Of a stretch of 64,000 bases of DNA, positions 36,880 through 49,408 are shown one piece after another. A program made the translations under genes and the position numbers. Under the pieces are notes generated by a model, which saw only the letters and a list, made by a program, of their open reading frames with translations, had not been told where the DNA came from and made no database searches. Position 1 is the first letter of the stretch. Every line of letters starts with the position of its first letter. The stretch is taken from assembly GCA_037954235.1 (NCBI GenBank), contig JBBMOA010000012.1, positions 11,788,644 to 11,852,643 on the forward strand. Direction: 5' to 3'. The DNA comes from Aulostomus chinensis. Lineage: Eukaryota > Chordata > Actinopteri > Syngnathiformes > Aulostomidae.

Positions 36880-37320
36880 TAGGAGAGAAACTAAAAGAGA
36901 TGACTGAAATTATAATGGAGAGGAAGGATGGGTGAGTGAGAGTTAGAAATGGGTGGGAAATTAGCTCCAAAAGACTGATGGGAGAGAAAAGGTGAAGGGT
37001 TTAGGGTTTCATGCAACTGTGGAAGGACCAGCGTGTTCCATATATGCAACAGTAATTCAATTACATGGTAACGAAGAGGGAGTTTTGCCATCAAATATTT
37101 CAGAGGAGGAAATGATAGAAAAGACAGACTAGAAAGAAAGATGGAAGGGAAGAGAGTGAAAAGAATTAGCATCGAGAGATTATGTAAAAGCAGAAAGCAA
37201 TATTGGTAGGATCGCTTTGAAAACATGAAGGAAATTAGAAATCTGAAACAAAGAGGAAGGGTAACAAGGAAGGTTGTTTTTGAATAAAGAGACAAATGAC
37301 TGAAATTGAACTGAAAACTC
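36880..37320. repeat. Purine-rich, strand-asymmetric tract
   Basis: About 440 bp dominated by A and G on the plus strand, with repeated GGAAG, GAGAGA and GAAAG motifs. The long open frame this creates on the minus strand is hydrophobic and low-complexity, so I do not treat it as a gene. Confidence 0.7.
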
Positions 37321-39934
37321 AACTAAGCAATCTCTCGAGCTTTGAAATGTGGTCTTGGATTCACATAATATCCACTAACTGAGTAGAATAGGCATTAGAC
37401 ATGCCAGAAAACTGCCCTCCATTGTTATTCCCCCTCGCCCACTTCTTTTTGGCTCCCATTCCCAATATGTGTGTCCGTCTCACCCTCTCAAGCTCCCTGC
37501 TCTGGGTGTGCTGGTGTTAATTTGACCTATACTTGAATGTTTCAGCATTTACATCAGATGACAAGATTTAAAGATTTCTAAGGCATAAATAGCCAGACCG
37601 TGCTTTGAGGGCTCATATCATATGGTGCGCAATCCTCTTTAGTGATGGTAAAGGAGAAAAATGGTTTGGACTAGATATGGGAAGACAGTCAAGTCTTTCA
37701 CACATTATCCCTTGGACTGTTCCAGATGTTAATTCTCTGAGAAGAATTCACATAACGCGGTGAGCAAAAAGGAACCGCAGTGAGCCATGAAGCATCATCT
37801 GGTAATAGAACACCTCCCGAACAGCTTGTCAACCAGAATGTATGCCCTGGCAATAAAGTGCATTTCAGGGCATTACGCAAATGACCTGATACATCATTCA
37901 TGGAAGATTCATCATGTCACATGAAGGCCAGAGCTGGCTATTATTCTACAAGTCTGTCCATGAAAGCTGCTTTACAATCTCTGCCTTGACTACACAAATC
38001 CAGCCGACTATGTGACGTATTTATTCATTTATTTTCTCCAACCCTGCCAACATCTGCTGGGATGAAATAGTTCAATAACAACCTGCTCTGGCATCAGCGA
38101 GGCCCTTTCAATACCCATCCAGAACATGTCTTTTGAATATTTTGGCTTTATCGCTCATCATCAGCGTTTATTCTCCATCACGTGTGATCCGTCAACACCG
38201 AAGGTCCCTATTTCCCATTTACCGACTAAGTTGTTGCAGAGTGACAGCAATGGAGGATGTAAGGGAGTAAATATTTGTGGTAATATGGTGTTTGATTGTG
38301 TGGTGGATCATCTATGTGAAGTTGCTAATCCTGGTTGAACCATCTGCTTTGTATCTCTGAGACAAGGGTTGTTAGCTCCTATAAACCAGCAAACCCTGAA
38401 ATTTACCTTTAATTCTTACTTTTATGCTGAGTGACAGATGAAGGCATAATTTAAAAAAGAAAGAATACAGCACAGCACTTCTTTAAATCCCAACCATTAG
38501 CCAACTTTAAAGGTAAGCAATATGGTCCATACTTGTCCCATAATTCTTTCTAAAGAGGTGACACTGTGCAATGTAGCCTCTGCAGATTTCTCTCTAGATC
38601 ACTCAATCAGCAGCAGTATGTCAAGAAGCATGAAGAAACCACTGCTGTACCAGACGTCTGTGCTTGTTCCTCCCTCCAGCAGTGGCAGGAACATTGCAAC
38701 CACTCTGTACTGTGTTCTATAATGTAGCACTGAGACAGGGGCAGCAGTCCAGACAAGCCAGCTTGCACTTAAAAGTCCACAATCTTAGATAAACAGTTGC
38801 CAAGACCCTTGACAACAGGAGTGTATTAGGGTGTCAACATCTTCAGACTCAGTACTGCAATGTCTCAACCTCAACAGTAACAAGCTACATCTACAGAGAA
38901 TGAAGTCAATCAGATGTGCAGTGTCAAGAAACATGAAAACACATCTAGAGAAATTTCCTCTTCTATTTATGACAGCGTTCTCTTCCATTCTTCCTTTGTT
39001 CCTGGGCCCTACGTGGATATTCTGATTGGGAATTTGGAGACAAGACAAGACCTATAAGACTTTAACACCTACCACAGAGACATCCATGGGGAAAGACAAA
39101 CAAAATAAAGATGCTTTGTTCATCTCAACCAGAAGCTGAAATAATTACAAAACAAATGAAGCACAAATAGTGATTCAGCAGCTTCTCATACACATTTCAG
39201 TAATGGCATTTCAATATCATCACCACAGTAACTACATACAACCCGCAGCCTCACTGTAGCATGCTTAAGAACCCTTCTAATGACTCAAATTACAAGCTGT
39301 GACATGAATTTATGTTTAGTTTTTAACCTCGAAAAATTGCACTCTGATTTCCTTTAAAGTCTTTTTTAAAATCCAGGGAAGAGGCAACACAAGAAACAGA
39401 AACATTTTCCACATAATAGCTGAACACATCTACTATCTCCTCATTCATAACATATTTTGAAACTGACCTTTGAAAATAATTTGATCATTTTGTAAAATGA
39501 CTTGCACATTAAATATTTATTCCATTCAATTTAATCTGTGCTGCCATGACTCACGACTAAACATAAGGAGAGCTGCGTATTGGACATAAAGCAGGGACAT
39601 TATTGAGGTAAGAAACCAATGCTTCAACTGGACACCTGCTGTGGTTTTCATAAGATAAAGAGTGTTTCATGTTAGATGCCTTCAACCGGACTCGTTAAGC
39701 TAAATTCAACCTCTTCTACAACAGTCAATTCTCTTCTTCTCTTTCAAAGGGGAGTCCATGTTATCAATATATCCATTTCCAGAGGCATTGCAGAGGTTCG
39801 ATGAGCAAGGGTGGAGGCTGGGAAAGCAACAGAAATAATTACAGCTTTTGCTGACATCCAAAAGGGCCCATTCCAACCATACCTGAGATCAGAATTTACA
39901 AATCAATGATGAAAGGAGACAAATTTGCAGAAAC
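37321..39934. other. Anonymous DNA
   Basis: No gene, RNA or transposon end recognised. Confidence 0.4.
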
Positions 39935-39947
39935 AACACAGAATGAA

Positions 39948-40202
39948 GTGGGGCAGCATGGCTCAGAGGTAGAATGGTCGTCTAGCAACCAAAGGATCGC
40001 TGGTTGGATCCTCACTTCCCCCGGTGACCATGTCAAAGTATCCTTGAGCAAGACATTGAGCCCCTAATTGCTCCTGATGGCCCTGCAACAGACTGGCGAC
40101 CCATCCAGGGTGAATCCCACCTCTCACCCAATGTCAGCTACATTAGGCTCCACCCCCGCCATGACCCTTAACAGATAAGCTGTATAGAAAATGGATGGAT
40201 GG
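39948..40202 (+). mobile_element. tRNA-derived SINE, second subfamily
   Basis: A perfect 13-bp TSD, AACACAGAATGAA, lies at 39935-39947 and 40203-40215. The tRNA-like head has TGGCTCAGAGGTAGAATGG (A-box region) and GGTTGGATCCT (degenerate B-box). The body has CTTGAGCAAGACATTGAGCC. The tail, with ACTGGCGACC and TCCAGGGTG, is shared with the other SINE subfamily, and it ends in ATGGATGG repeats. Confidence 0.93.
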
Positions 40203-40215
40203 AACACAGAATGAA

Positions 40216-41166
40216 ATGGAGAGGGGAAGATTTCAATTTGAATGGAAGGACAGGACACTTCCCAAAATACACCACGAAACCTTGAATACATGACTAAAAA
40301 AAAAAAAAGAATACATGACTAAAGTAATGATACAACAGATCATCAATAAATCTACCTTGTTCTCAGCACCTGTTTTAGTTTGAAACTTCATTCCCTCAGC
40401 CGTCTTCCCGTTTGACCTCCTGTATTTGTCTGTTGCCACCTCTTCTGCGTCTTGTCAGTTCATAAGTTCTCATTAGCCACAGTATTGCGCCTGGTGTTTC
40501 TTATTCCAATCAGCTCCTTTCTCCAACCTGTTCCCTCTTGTTTGATCAGTGGAGTTTGTATTTTAGTTTGGTTCACTGTGCATCTTGAGTGGTACAAATA
40601 GTATGGAGAGAAAACAATAAAATTTGCTCATGTGGATGGAATACATGTTTCCATCTCAAAATCTGTGGTTATAGACAAAGTTACTTCTCACTTTCTGAAC
40701 ACTCTTCTCATGCTCCACTCTAAAAGTTGCCATCCAAAGAAGACCTGTGCCTTCAATGTCTTGCCATTCATTTTATTTATGATGATAAATTAATATGCTG
40801 AATACAGTGCTTCATCCCAAAATGTGAAAATTCGAACTAAAAACTGACGACGGCTCTCACCTTCATCAATCTGAGCACTAAGATGATGAGACAGCAACAC
40901 TTTCATGTCCTGATAACTCTGCAACAACACTTCCTCACTTGCAGCTTGTTGCCATCCTTTTCCTTTTAAAAAGCTTCTTCTGTCTGTAATTCTAAGCTCT
41001 CTAACCAGAGCACATACTAGGTGCATGTGTGTTAAGTGTGAAGAAGTTCTGCTGTAACAAAGACACACATTGTGAAATTATCTTTAAGAGCTTTCACATA
41101 AGATCAGAAAGACAGATAAATAGCTCAGGGGCCATTTTTTAAAATTGTTATTTTGAATTTCATACA

Positions 41167-41170
<4 letters not shown>
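40216..41170. other. Anonymous DNA
   Basis: A 13-bp direct duplication GAATACATGACTA flanks an A-run near 40282-40322. An open frame on the minus strand at 40790-41068 has non-repetitive composition but matches nothing I know. Confidence 0.4.

Positions 41171-41250
<80 letters not shown>
41171..41250. repeat. (CA)n array of 80 bp
   Basis: Forty dinucleotide units with a single G interruption at 41210. The longest microsatellite in the window. Confidence 0.95.
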
Positions 41251-41252
<2 letters not shown>

Positions 41253-44200
41253 CTTAATGACGCCTTTGTCTAAAGGGATCAAATGAACTTCTTTTCTTTT
41301 TGCCTCTGGACTCTGAGGAACCAGGAGGCTGGCAGAGTCAGCTAGCAGATACCCAGAAAGTGGTTGTTTTCTTTGAAGGGAAAGATGACACTAGTAGTCT
41401 GGCTGGATGTCTTTGAGCAAGATGGCTTTGATACTCCGGAAGTTTTTCAGCGGACAGCTTCAATCATCAGACTTCTGAATCAGCACAGCAACATTTCCAG
41501 CTGTAGCCACAATCCTGTAATACTGAACAGGGATCATTTCCTGTCATCGGCTGATATGTGCAAGTACAAAACAAAGACAATTCGGAGCTAATGGTTGCAA
41601 GATTACATTACGTCTGGTAAAATCTGATAAAAGAGGTACAAAACAATATTTTCCTCTACAGCTGCACACTCAGGTTGAAACACTGCAGGGAGACACAGTA
41701 AAGACAATGAAGAACACCTCCAACATCGCCATCTCTTCATCATGACAAGCTTACTCATAGGCTTCAACTACAAATGACTACATTCCAGTATAATTTTTGA
41801 AGTGGCTGCAAAGTGTTGACAGATAAAAACGCAGGCCATGGATGAATATCAGCTCCAAAAGAGCAGCTCCTGAATGTATGCATGGGACTGAAAGTATAAC
41901 AGCAATTTGCCGTATGTGCTGATCAGTTGAAAGCAAATGAAAATAAAGTATATAGTAGGTGAATGAAAGCATTCAGGGAGGAGACAAGTCATGACAGAAA
42001 TGCAAAAGAGGTGGAAAGAAAAGAAGTAGAAGGAGAGATGATGAGATCAGTCTATAACAGAACAGAGACAAGGAGTTGTGACTGAGCAGTCCCCGCTCAT
42101 TAAAGCCCTGTGCAAACATAATGGAAGCAATGGATGCCATGAGGTCCTGGCTTAAACTGAGGGTTACGTATTTAATGACAAAGATGATGCTTGTGTTTGT
42201 TTGGCAGATGCCCAGATTGTAGGCATGTGTGGAAATGCTTCATAGAGGGTTAGATAATTAAGTTTTGGTTTCTCTAAAAAAGAATTGCATTAGATCTTGT
42301 GTTTAACCACCAGTTTTGTAAAGATTTGGTGACATGGGATTGTTGTCTATGCAGGCTACTCTCCATGCTATGTGGAAAGGCAGGTAGGCATTGTCACTCG
42401 CCAAACTAGCAACAACTGGTCGGTCATAGTACCTAGGTGAATCAAGTTGAGTGTTGCCACAGTCTTAAATATCTGTAGTGGTTAAACATGAGATGGTGTC
42501 TGAGATGTGAGGTGCTGTGAGCAAGGACAACCCACTTGCATGGCTAATAACTTGCCAGCAGCTGAGACCACTGTCAATCCATCGCTCAACAAGTTAACAT
42601 TAAGTCTACATATCTGATCTAAATGGCCAAAGAATAAAAAGGGTTTTTTGAAATGGTTTCTATTATTCCATTATTCTGGGCCAACAAACGATCTCAATTT
42701 TCATCATGGTTTTGTGGGCTTTGTGGATGACCTGAGAGTGGCACTGCGCACCCAATGTACTGCAGTTTGATTTGCAGCCCTATGATTACTGCCTTTGTTG
42801 CCTTCTTTCCACTTAAAGCTACATTTTAGATGTGCACATGTCCTAGCAAAAAAATCAAAATGCAGGGCTAGTCTCATTGTATGGGATGCAGACCAGGGTT
42901 GAAAATGCTGGGCAGACCCCTAGCAGAGTCTCCTAGAGGTCCAAAAAAAGGAGTTTCCAAAGTCACAGTAGGTTAGAATAGTCAATAAAGTTCAGGAGAG
43001 CAAACCCAGCGATATATTCAATTGGCTTGACGCACTACACAACTAAGCAGAGTAGCGTGGCCTCCATTGTGCCTCGGGATTGTCCTGACCATCATCATCA
43101 AAGTTCCTCTAATCTTATTTGACTTTCCCAATCCAACTGTGAATAAGATTATTGCTCATGGTATAGTGATCCATTAAGATCTGAGGGTTTCAAACATTGG
43201 CTCCTGGGAAATAGAGCATTTCTTACCATCTTACTTCCCACGTCCTTGAAAATGAAGCCTTCCCCTGGTGCTTTTTGGCTCAATTTCTGTGCATATTTTT
43301 GAAGTTGTCTGATAAAGAACTCTGTATCAGAGTAAGATATTCTGTTCTTTGGACAGTTTCATCACTGTTTCTCCAGAGAATAGAAAAACTGCCAAGAGGT
43401 CTGAGTTGGGGATATAGGGACTAGAAGTTGTTGACTATTACCATCAAAAGCAAAACCTTTGTATGGCACATCATGGTTTGGTACAGAAAATGGTAAGAAT
43501 CATGTAGGAGAACAGCAGTGTGGTTACAACAGTTCTATGTTTGGTAGCTGAAGACAAGGTTGATGCAGTAGTAAAGAACAATATTGTCTTGTCTTTGAGA
43601 AATATTCCAGTCTGCAGTGGACTCATTCATTTCGACAAATGAGAAAATGAAGAAATGACACACCATACTGTATATATAAGGCGGAACTCCAGCTGAATAA
43701 TAAAGCCTGCATGCTGCTTAATGTAAGAACCCCTCTTAAACCCTTGAAAAACAGCTTGGTATCTAACCAGGGTCCCCAGCATGAATCAAGGACCAATTCC
43801 ATTTCAAATAACATGTACCAAAAAATTGGAGCTCAAAGTAGCTTATGTATAGCTCAAAACCATCAAAATTTGGAAGTAATTACATGATTATAATGCTGGA
43901 AAACACAAAAGCCAGTTAGCATTACATGGTTAAAGAATATGGTGTGTGTGTGGGCCCATAAAGCAGGCCACATTAACACTTAAGAAATATCGGCAATATA
44001 TAAAAAAAAATGATACATAAAGATGATTAAATGAAAGCTGTTTTTACTTTACAATAAACCCTGTACTTGCATACTGGCAGTAGGTAGGACTGAAATGTGC
44101 TTGTTGGTGCTCAGGGCTTGTGAAGTGTGGGTGCGTGGGGGGGCGTAGGCCTGTCTGATAAGGTTGTATGACTTCATATGTTTGAATGGATTGGTGCCAA

Positions 44201-46461
44201 CTTCCAGCTCTAAAGGAGTGATCTCATCAGGTTATGCCACAGCTTCTCTCTATTTCTGCTGTTTCTCTGAGGGCAGCACACACACGCACAAATAAAGCAG
44301 ATGGCAGTCAGAGCAACTGTGGTGGGTTGACAACCACTACGCTCATTACTGCAGTAGAACCCTCATGAGAAAAAGCCAAAGAACAACTATCAAACCACCT
44401 GTTCCTCAAAGACATGCAAAAAAAAAAAAAAATTTCCAACTGCTTTGTCTGCCATCAGCTAAGCTAAGCTAACAGAATTGTTATGCACTTAAACCACATT
44501 TAAATGAAAATTGTTAAAAAGATTCTGCTTGGAAGGATTGTCACAAAGTGAATAAGTATACAGTATTTTTTTTTTCCAATACGTAATCAAAGCTATAAAA
44601 CTGAAGTACAATGTGATACAATATTTTTGGAGGGTCACAAGATAAATTCTTCTAAAATCGAATAGGATTTGAAAATGATTTAAGTCGTTAAAACTGTTAC
44701 AAAAGATCAAAATAATATTACAAAAAATATCAGTTAAATTTCAAATACATTTAGCTCTGGCTGTGTGTGGTTCAGTATAAGCCTGTTAATGTTAAATGCT
44801 TCCATAACATCTGGCAATTGTGGGTGTCACAAGTCTCTGGCACCTTTATTTTGAGGGGGTTTGGGACCTTGACATAGTCTACACCCTCAGACATTAAATC
44901 TCAACTTGAGTTTAATCAAAATATAATAATGGATATGAATGAAATAAGATATTTGTGTCATTTTATATCAAATTCTTCATGTAATCTGTATGTGGTCAAG
45001 TAGTGTTAAACAGCCTATGAAGGATCAGAAGTGGCTCTCTGAACTCAAAAAATGAGAAGGAGTAAAACAAGGTGGAGGTTACAGATTTGAGCATTAATGC
45101 TGTCAATCCCACGCGGCTACACTATGATCCTTCACCTTGCTCTGTGAATGAGGAGCGTGCGTCGGATGATCCCATATTACCAAGTGAGAAAAGCCTTCTG
45201 CCTGAAGGTGGATGATGGACCAGATGGTCGGATCTGAGTGTGAGTGGTTGGTAGATTAACAGGGATTCCTGACTAAGTCTAAGTCAATACTTCATGAATT
45301 TTATGAATAAATAAGCCATTATCTGTAGTAAAATTGACAAATAATCAAATTATGAAGATCAGTCTGTAAAAAACACCTGTAAATGACTAACAGATATATG
45401 AAATGTCCCACAAACGATATCAGCTCCATGCTTATGATGTCTTTTGTTGGTGTCTCTGCCTTTAAAATTGTACATTAGTTGCGATGAATGTGTAAACATT
45501 CTTTGATTTGAAGGGTGCTGAATTAAATATTGAGTGCAATTACCACATAAAACAGAAGTTAATTTAGCAAACTCTTAACATGACACATCTGCATCACATT
45601 TACAAAAACATGCAAAAAATAAAAATGAGCAAAAGTTTAGAAAAAAAAGCTCTTTGTTATAAATAGCTGTTATTGCAGCTACCAGCAGGCCAGAAAGTAG
45701 GTGCATGTATTTCTTACAGCGATTAAACACCAGAGGAGAGTACCATTTAGAGAAGCACATCGCCTTCTAAAACGTGTATATACACTGTAAAAGACACTTT
45801 TGCTTGCGAGCTAGCAAAAATGGTTAAATGATGACAATCAGATTAGGAGCAAGTCATTTTACAGAGAACTGCTTCAGCAGTGACAGCTAGGACCTGCTGG
45901 ATGCTGCTGTATTGTTACGCACGTTCTGGATACGCCCACTTTTCGGTATTCCTGTCAATTTCCTGCTGTTGCAATTCATTATTATTATCATTCCGCCTTT
46001 CTATCGTGTATTAAAGGTTAAACACTCCACGAGTTCGCGATTTGAAAATAACATACAAACACAATAAAATAAATTTAAAACATATTTTTTCCCTGTTTAT
46101 CAGCAACCACAGAACCAGCCTGAAGCCCAAATTCAAAGGGCTGTATGTGCATACAGATATATGTATTTGCCATGAGGCAAGTATTTACATGCCATTTTGA
46201 GTGTACTCTGGCTCACTTCCACACCCTCAGAAAGCAGTAGCAGATCAATAGTAATTTCTTTTACCAGCTTTCACACTTTGACCCAAAGCCTCCAGAATGC
46301 CCTTGAGGAAATTAGGCTTATTGTTGCATGGACAGGCACCCTTTTCTTCTGGTGACAGGAACCAGCGGGGAGTGCTGATCTATGCGCGTTGTTGGTGAAA
46401 TTAGAGGGTCTAAAATGGAAATGATGTAAGAACCCATTACCCTTTTAACATGCCCCTAAAA

Positions 46462-46464
<3 letters not shown>
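41251..46464. other. Anonymous DNA, no gene recognised
   Basis: Only an A14 run near 44417-44431 and ordinary AT-rich sequence were seen. Confidence 0.4.
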
Positions 46465-46512
<48 letters not shown>

Positions 46513-46528
46513 CACAAACACACACACA
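46465..46528. repeat. (CA)n microsatellite, interrupted
   Basis: CA array with G and A interruptions near its right end. Confidence 0.95.
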
Positions 46529-46861
46529 AGGTTACAATATAGTTGATTATGTCCTGTATCTGTGCTTTGGAACAGCGTAGTATAATTTACCTGAAAACAT
46601 GTGATACCTAACTTCCATCTATATGATGCTATGGCATAAAACGGCGTAGAAGACAAAAAATGTAATGCAATGGATTCATATTCTCGTGCTCCAGACTGAA
46701 TCACTCTTTCAGCTTTGCACACACATCAGACCTGGTGAACATGTCCATATTTTATAGTATTAATGCATAGTTTTGCAAAATTGACTCAATGGTGCACCCG
46801 AGAACTTTGTAAAAACAAACAAAACAAAAAAAACCTGTTTCACTTAAATATGGGACATTTT

Positions 46862-47695
46862 TCGGGCTGCAATCATCCAAAGAAATTCTTGGTCGACTGA
46901 AGCCCTCAAATTTCGACTAAAAATCGACTAATTTTATATATGAAAAATATACTGTGTCAACTATCAGCACAAAACCTGTTGAGGAATATTTAGACAATTG
47001 TTTTTGTCACGTTATAATAATTGACCAACACAATCATGTCCTGCGCACAGAGCGAGACTGAAAGGAGGAGCTCAGCATCGCGGCTGAGACACAAATAGAC
47101 TTTTAAATTAAAACTTGACTCTTAAACACAGAAGGCAAGTCCACAGTAAGAATTTTTACAATTAAAACAAAACAATTATTAGACTAAAACATTGAAATAT
47201 CAATTCTGATATGTTCATATACTCAAAACTGATGGGCCAACCTAAGGTGGACAAGTTAGCTTACCGTTTCTAGGTGATACGTCGTCGTGTTTGTCGTGGA
47301 GCTGTGACATGCAAACTGTTGTTTGCGAACTTTGCATTCGACTTTTTTTCCATTATCTACTTTCATGAAATGCTGCCACGCTGCACGTCTTTGACATGGT
47401 GGACGAGGACTGACTTTAAATGAAACCGTCAAAATTAAATATACATTCATCAAACCACCAGACGTTGGCCTTCTAGTACTCTTCAGTCTGTCTGTCTCTA
47501 GCGGGTCGGGCGAGTCCAAAATAGCAAAAACAAGGGGGGTGTTAAAGAGAGATTGTTATCTGTGAAACAGGGGTGCTTTCGCTACTTTCCTCCTGACGAA
47601 ATTAATGTGGCAAAAATTCAACCACTCAGAATTTTGGTTGAGCCAGAACGTATCGACCAATAAATTGACCAGTCGACTGGGAGATTACAGCCCTA
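46862..47695 (-). mobile_element. Non-autonomous hAT (family b), copy B
   Basis: The 834-bp element starts TCGGGCTGCAATC and ends GGGAGATTACAGCCCTA. The octamers GACATTTT (46854-46861) and GAAATTTT (47696-47703) match at 7 of 8 positions. It is nearly identical to copy A at 17386-18206 and keeps the intact right terminus with CCAGTCGACTGG. The minus strand at 47519-47256 encodes the same BED-finger fragment as copy A, including the KVRKQQF change. High similarity suggests fairly recent activity. Confidence 0.94.
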
Positions 47696-47703
47696 GAAAT
47701 TTT

Positions 47704-49233
47704 ACACGCACATCTTATTTCAGCTCAGCAGAAAGTCCACCATTTTGATTCCATTATCGCATTATGGTCATTTCCACTTTCCACAGCGGAAAGCCTGGTT
47801 TCTTTTTACCATTAAGTACTGATCAGGACTAAGGTCCCATCAGTCTATTTATTGCTCTATTTGTGCTATAGAAACATGAACGCAAACACATGATCAATTC
47901 AACTAGCAGGTTGCTGATCCGGTCTGGAGCAGAAACACTACGTGCGTGTATGTATGTGTATGTGTAATTACCAGATACAGTAGGTGGGTCTAGATTGAAT
48001 CCGAGCTTTGAGCAGTAGTAGAAACCAGGCTTTAGCAAACAGCCCTGCACCTTAAAGCCAAGATATCTACGTCATCTATACATCTATACCTGCTACGTGC
48101 CAGATCATAGAATCAAGAACATGAAATGTCTAGAATGTATTTTTTCAAATGAAAAGTAATTGTGAATGAATAATAATAATAATAATAATATATACATGTT
48201 TTGAATTTAATAGATATGTTAAAATTTAGCTTGACATCTGTCTTTCCTGTTTTTAATTAAATGTTTCCAGTCACTTTTTTTTTTTACTGTAATAGAGAGA
48301 TGTTAAAATTTTGCTTTACAATTGTTTATTCAGTACCTTTTTAATGTGATTGAATAGTTAACATTTTTTTTGTACTTAACAGTACAGTTGTTGTACAGTC
48401 AAAGCTGTAATAAATATTTTGGAAGGAAGTATTCATTTTTAATGTCTTTATTGTAAGTTAGAACATGCCTAAAACAACTTCATGCTAAATAGTAAAGGTA
48501 ACTGCAAAAAAGCGCGATAATCCGAGTAATCGATAAAATAATCACAGATTAATCGATAATTCAATTAATTGTTCGTTAGCCTTAGCTAACTGCTCATCAG
48601 ATTCTCTTTAAACTTTGGTCAGAATTGACAGCAGACCTCAGTGATGTTACACGACATCCTTATGGTCTTGAGTCATTTGTCAGGGTTTTCAGAAACAGAC
48701 AACTGCTTGACCTTTCCTCACAAGCACCTCGATGAACATAACTGATATTTGATGGAGGGAATCATTTGCACTTGTCAGTTAGTTGAAGCACTGATAGCTA
48801 GTAAGATGAATAACGGTCGGGCTCTCACAGCCCCACACACCGTCTTTCTAACAGGCACATTTATGAATGCTGTGGATGATGGATTTATTAAGATCCACCT
48901 GCAGCTGAAGGAAAGACGCTAATATTGATCTATATGCCATAATCTATGCCACCCGTCCATTAAATGGCTATCAGTGACTGTCCAGATCTACTCATGCCTT
49001 AATGAGGTAACAGTGATATTGAGAAGACAACTCTTTTTTACGAGCTTTCCTCCCTGCCTCTGTGGAGGCAACTGTGATATGGATTTATATTCCTAATAGT
49101 TGTGAAGGATTATGGTTCATTCCTCTCAACCTCCACCTCTCCGTGTTGGCAACTGGTCATTTAGTGCTGATGTCCCTTTTATGTGGACCCGTTAAAAAAC
49201 ATGTCTATGGATAGGGGCTGGGGTATGTTCAAT
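47704..49233. other. Anonymous AT-rich DNA
   Basis: A short (AAT)n run lies at 48170-48190. Around 48510-48580, AATCGATAA-type motifs resemble subterminal hAT sequence, but no terminus or TSD was found. Confidence 0.4.
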
Positions 49234-49408
49234 GGGCTTCAAAGTATAGTCAACACAGTAACTTTGACATGTTCACCATTCTGTCAACAGCAGGTTTTTT
49301 TCCTCTTAAAACAGCAAGTTTCTTCTGTTGATTTGACTAGTCGTAATTAAGCCCAGTTAAAATGATCACCTTAATCTCCATGTGTTGCATAAGTAGCATA
49401 CTCAGAAT
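49234..49408 (-). repeat. 175-bp segment shared with 33728-33902 (inverted)
   Basis: Gap-free match with three differences to the complement of the filler between the duplicated hAT ends. No transposon termini flank it here, so this may be the source locus. Confidence 0.9.

Noticed and set aside
36891..37322. 143-codon open frame on the minus strand, hydrophobic
   Set aside because: A product of the purine-rich tract, whose complement encodes Phe/Leu/Ser-rich sequence; no signal or splice context supports a gene.
40790..41068. 92-codon open frame on the minus strand
   Set aside because: Not repetitive, but no recognised motif, conserved neighbour or convincing exon context. Left unannotated as a gene.
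48510..48580. AATCGATAA-rich segment as another hAT end
   Set aside because: No TAGGG-type terminus, partner end or 8-bp duplication found.
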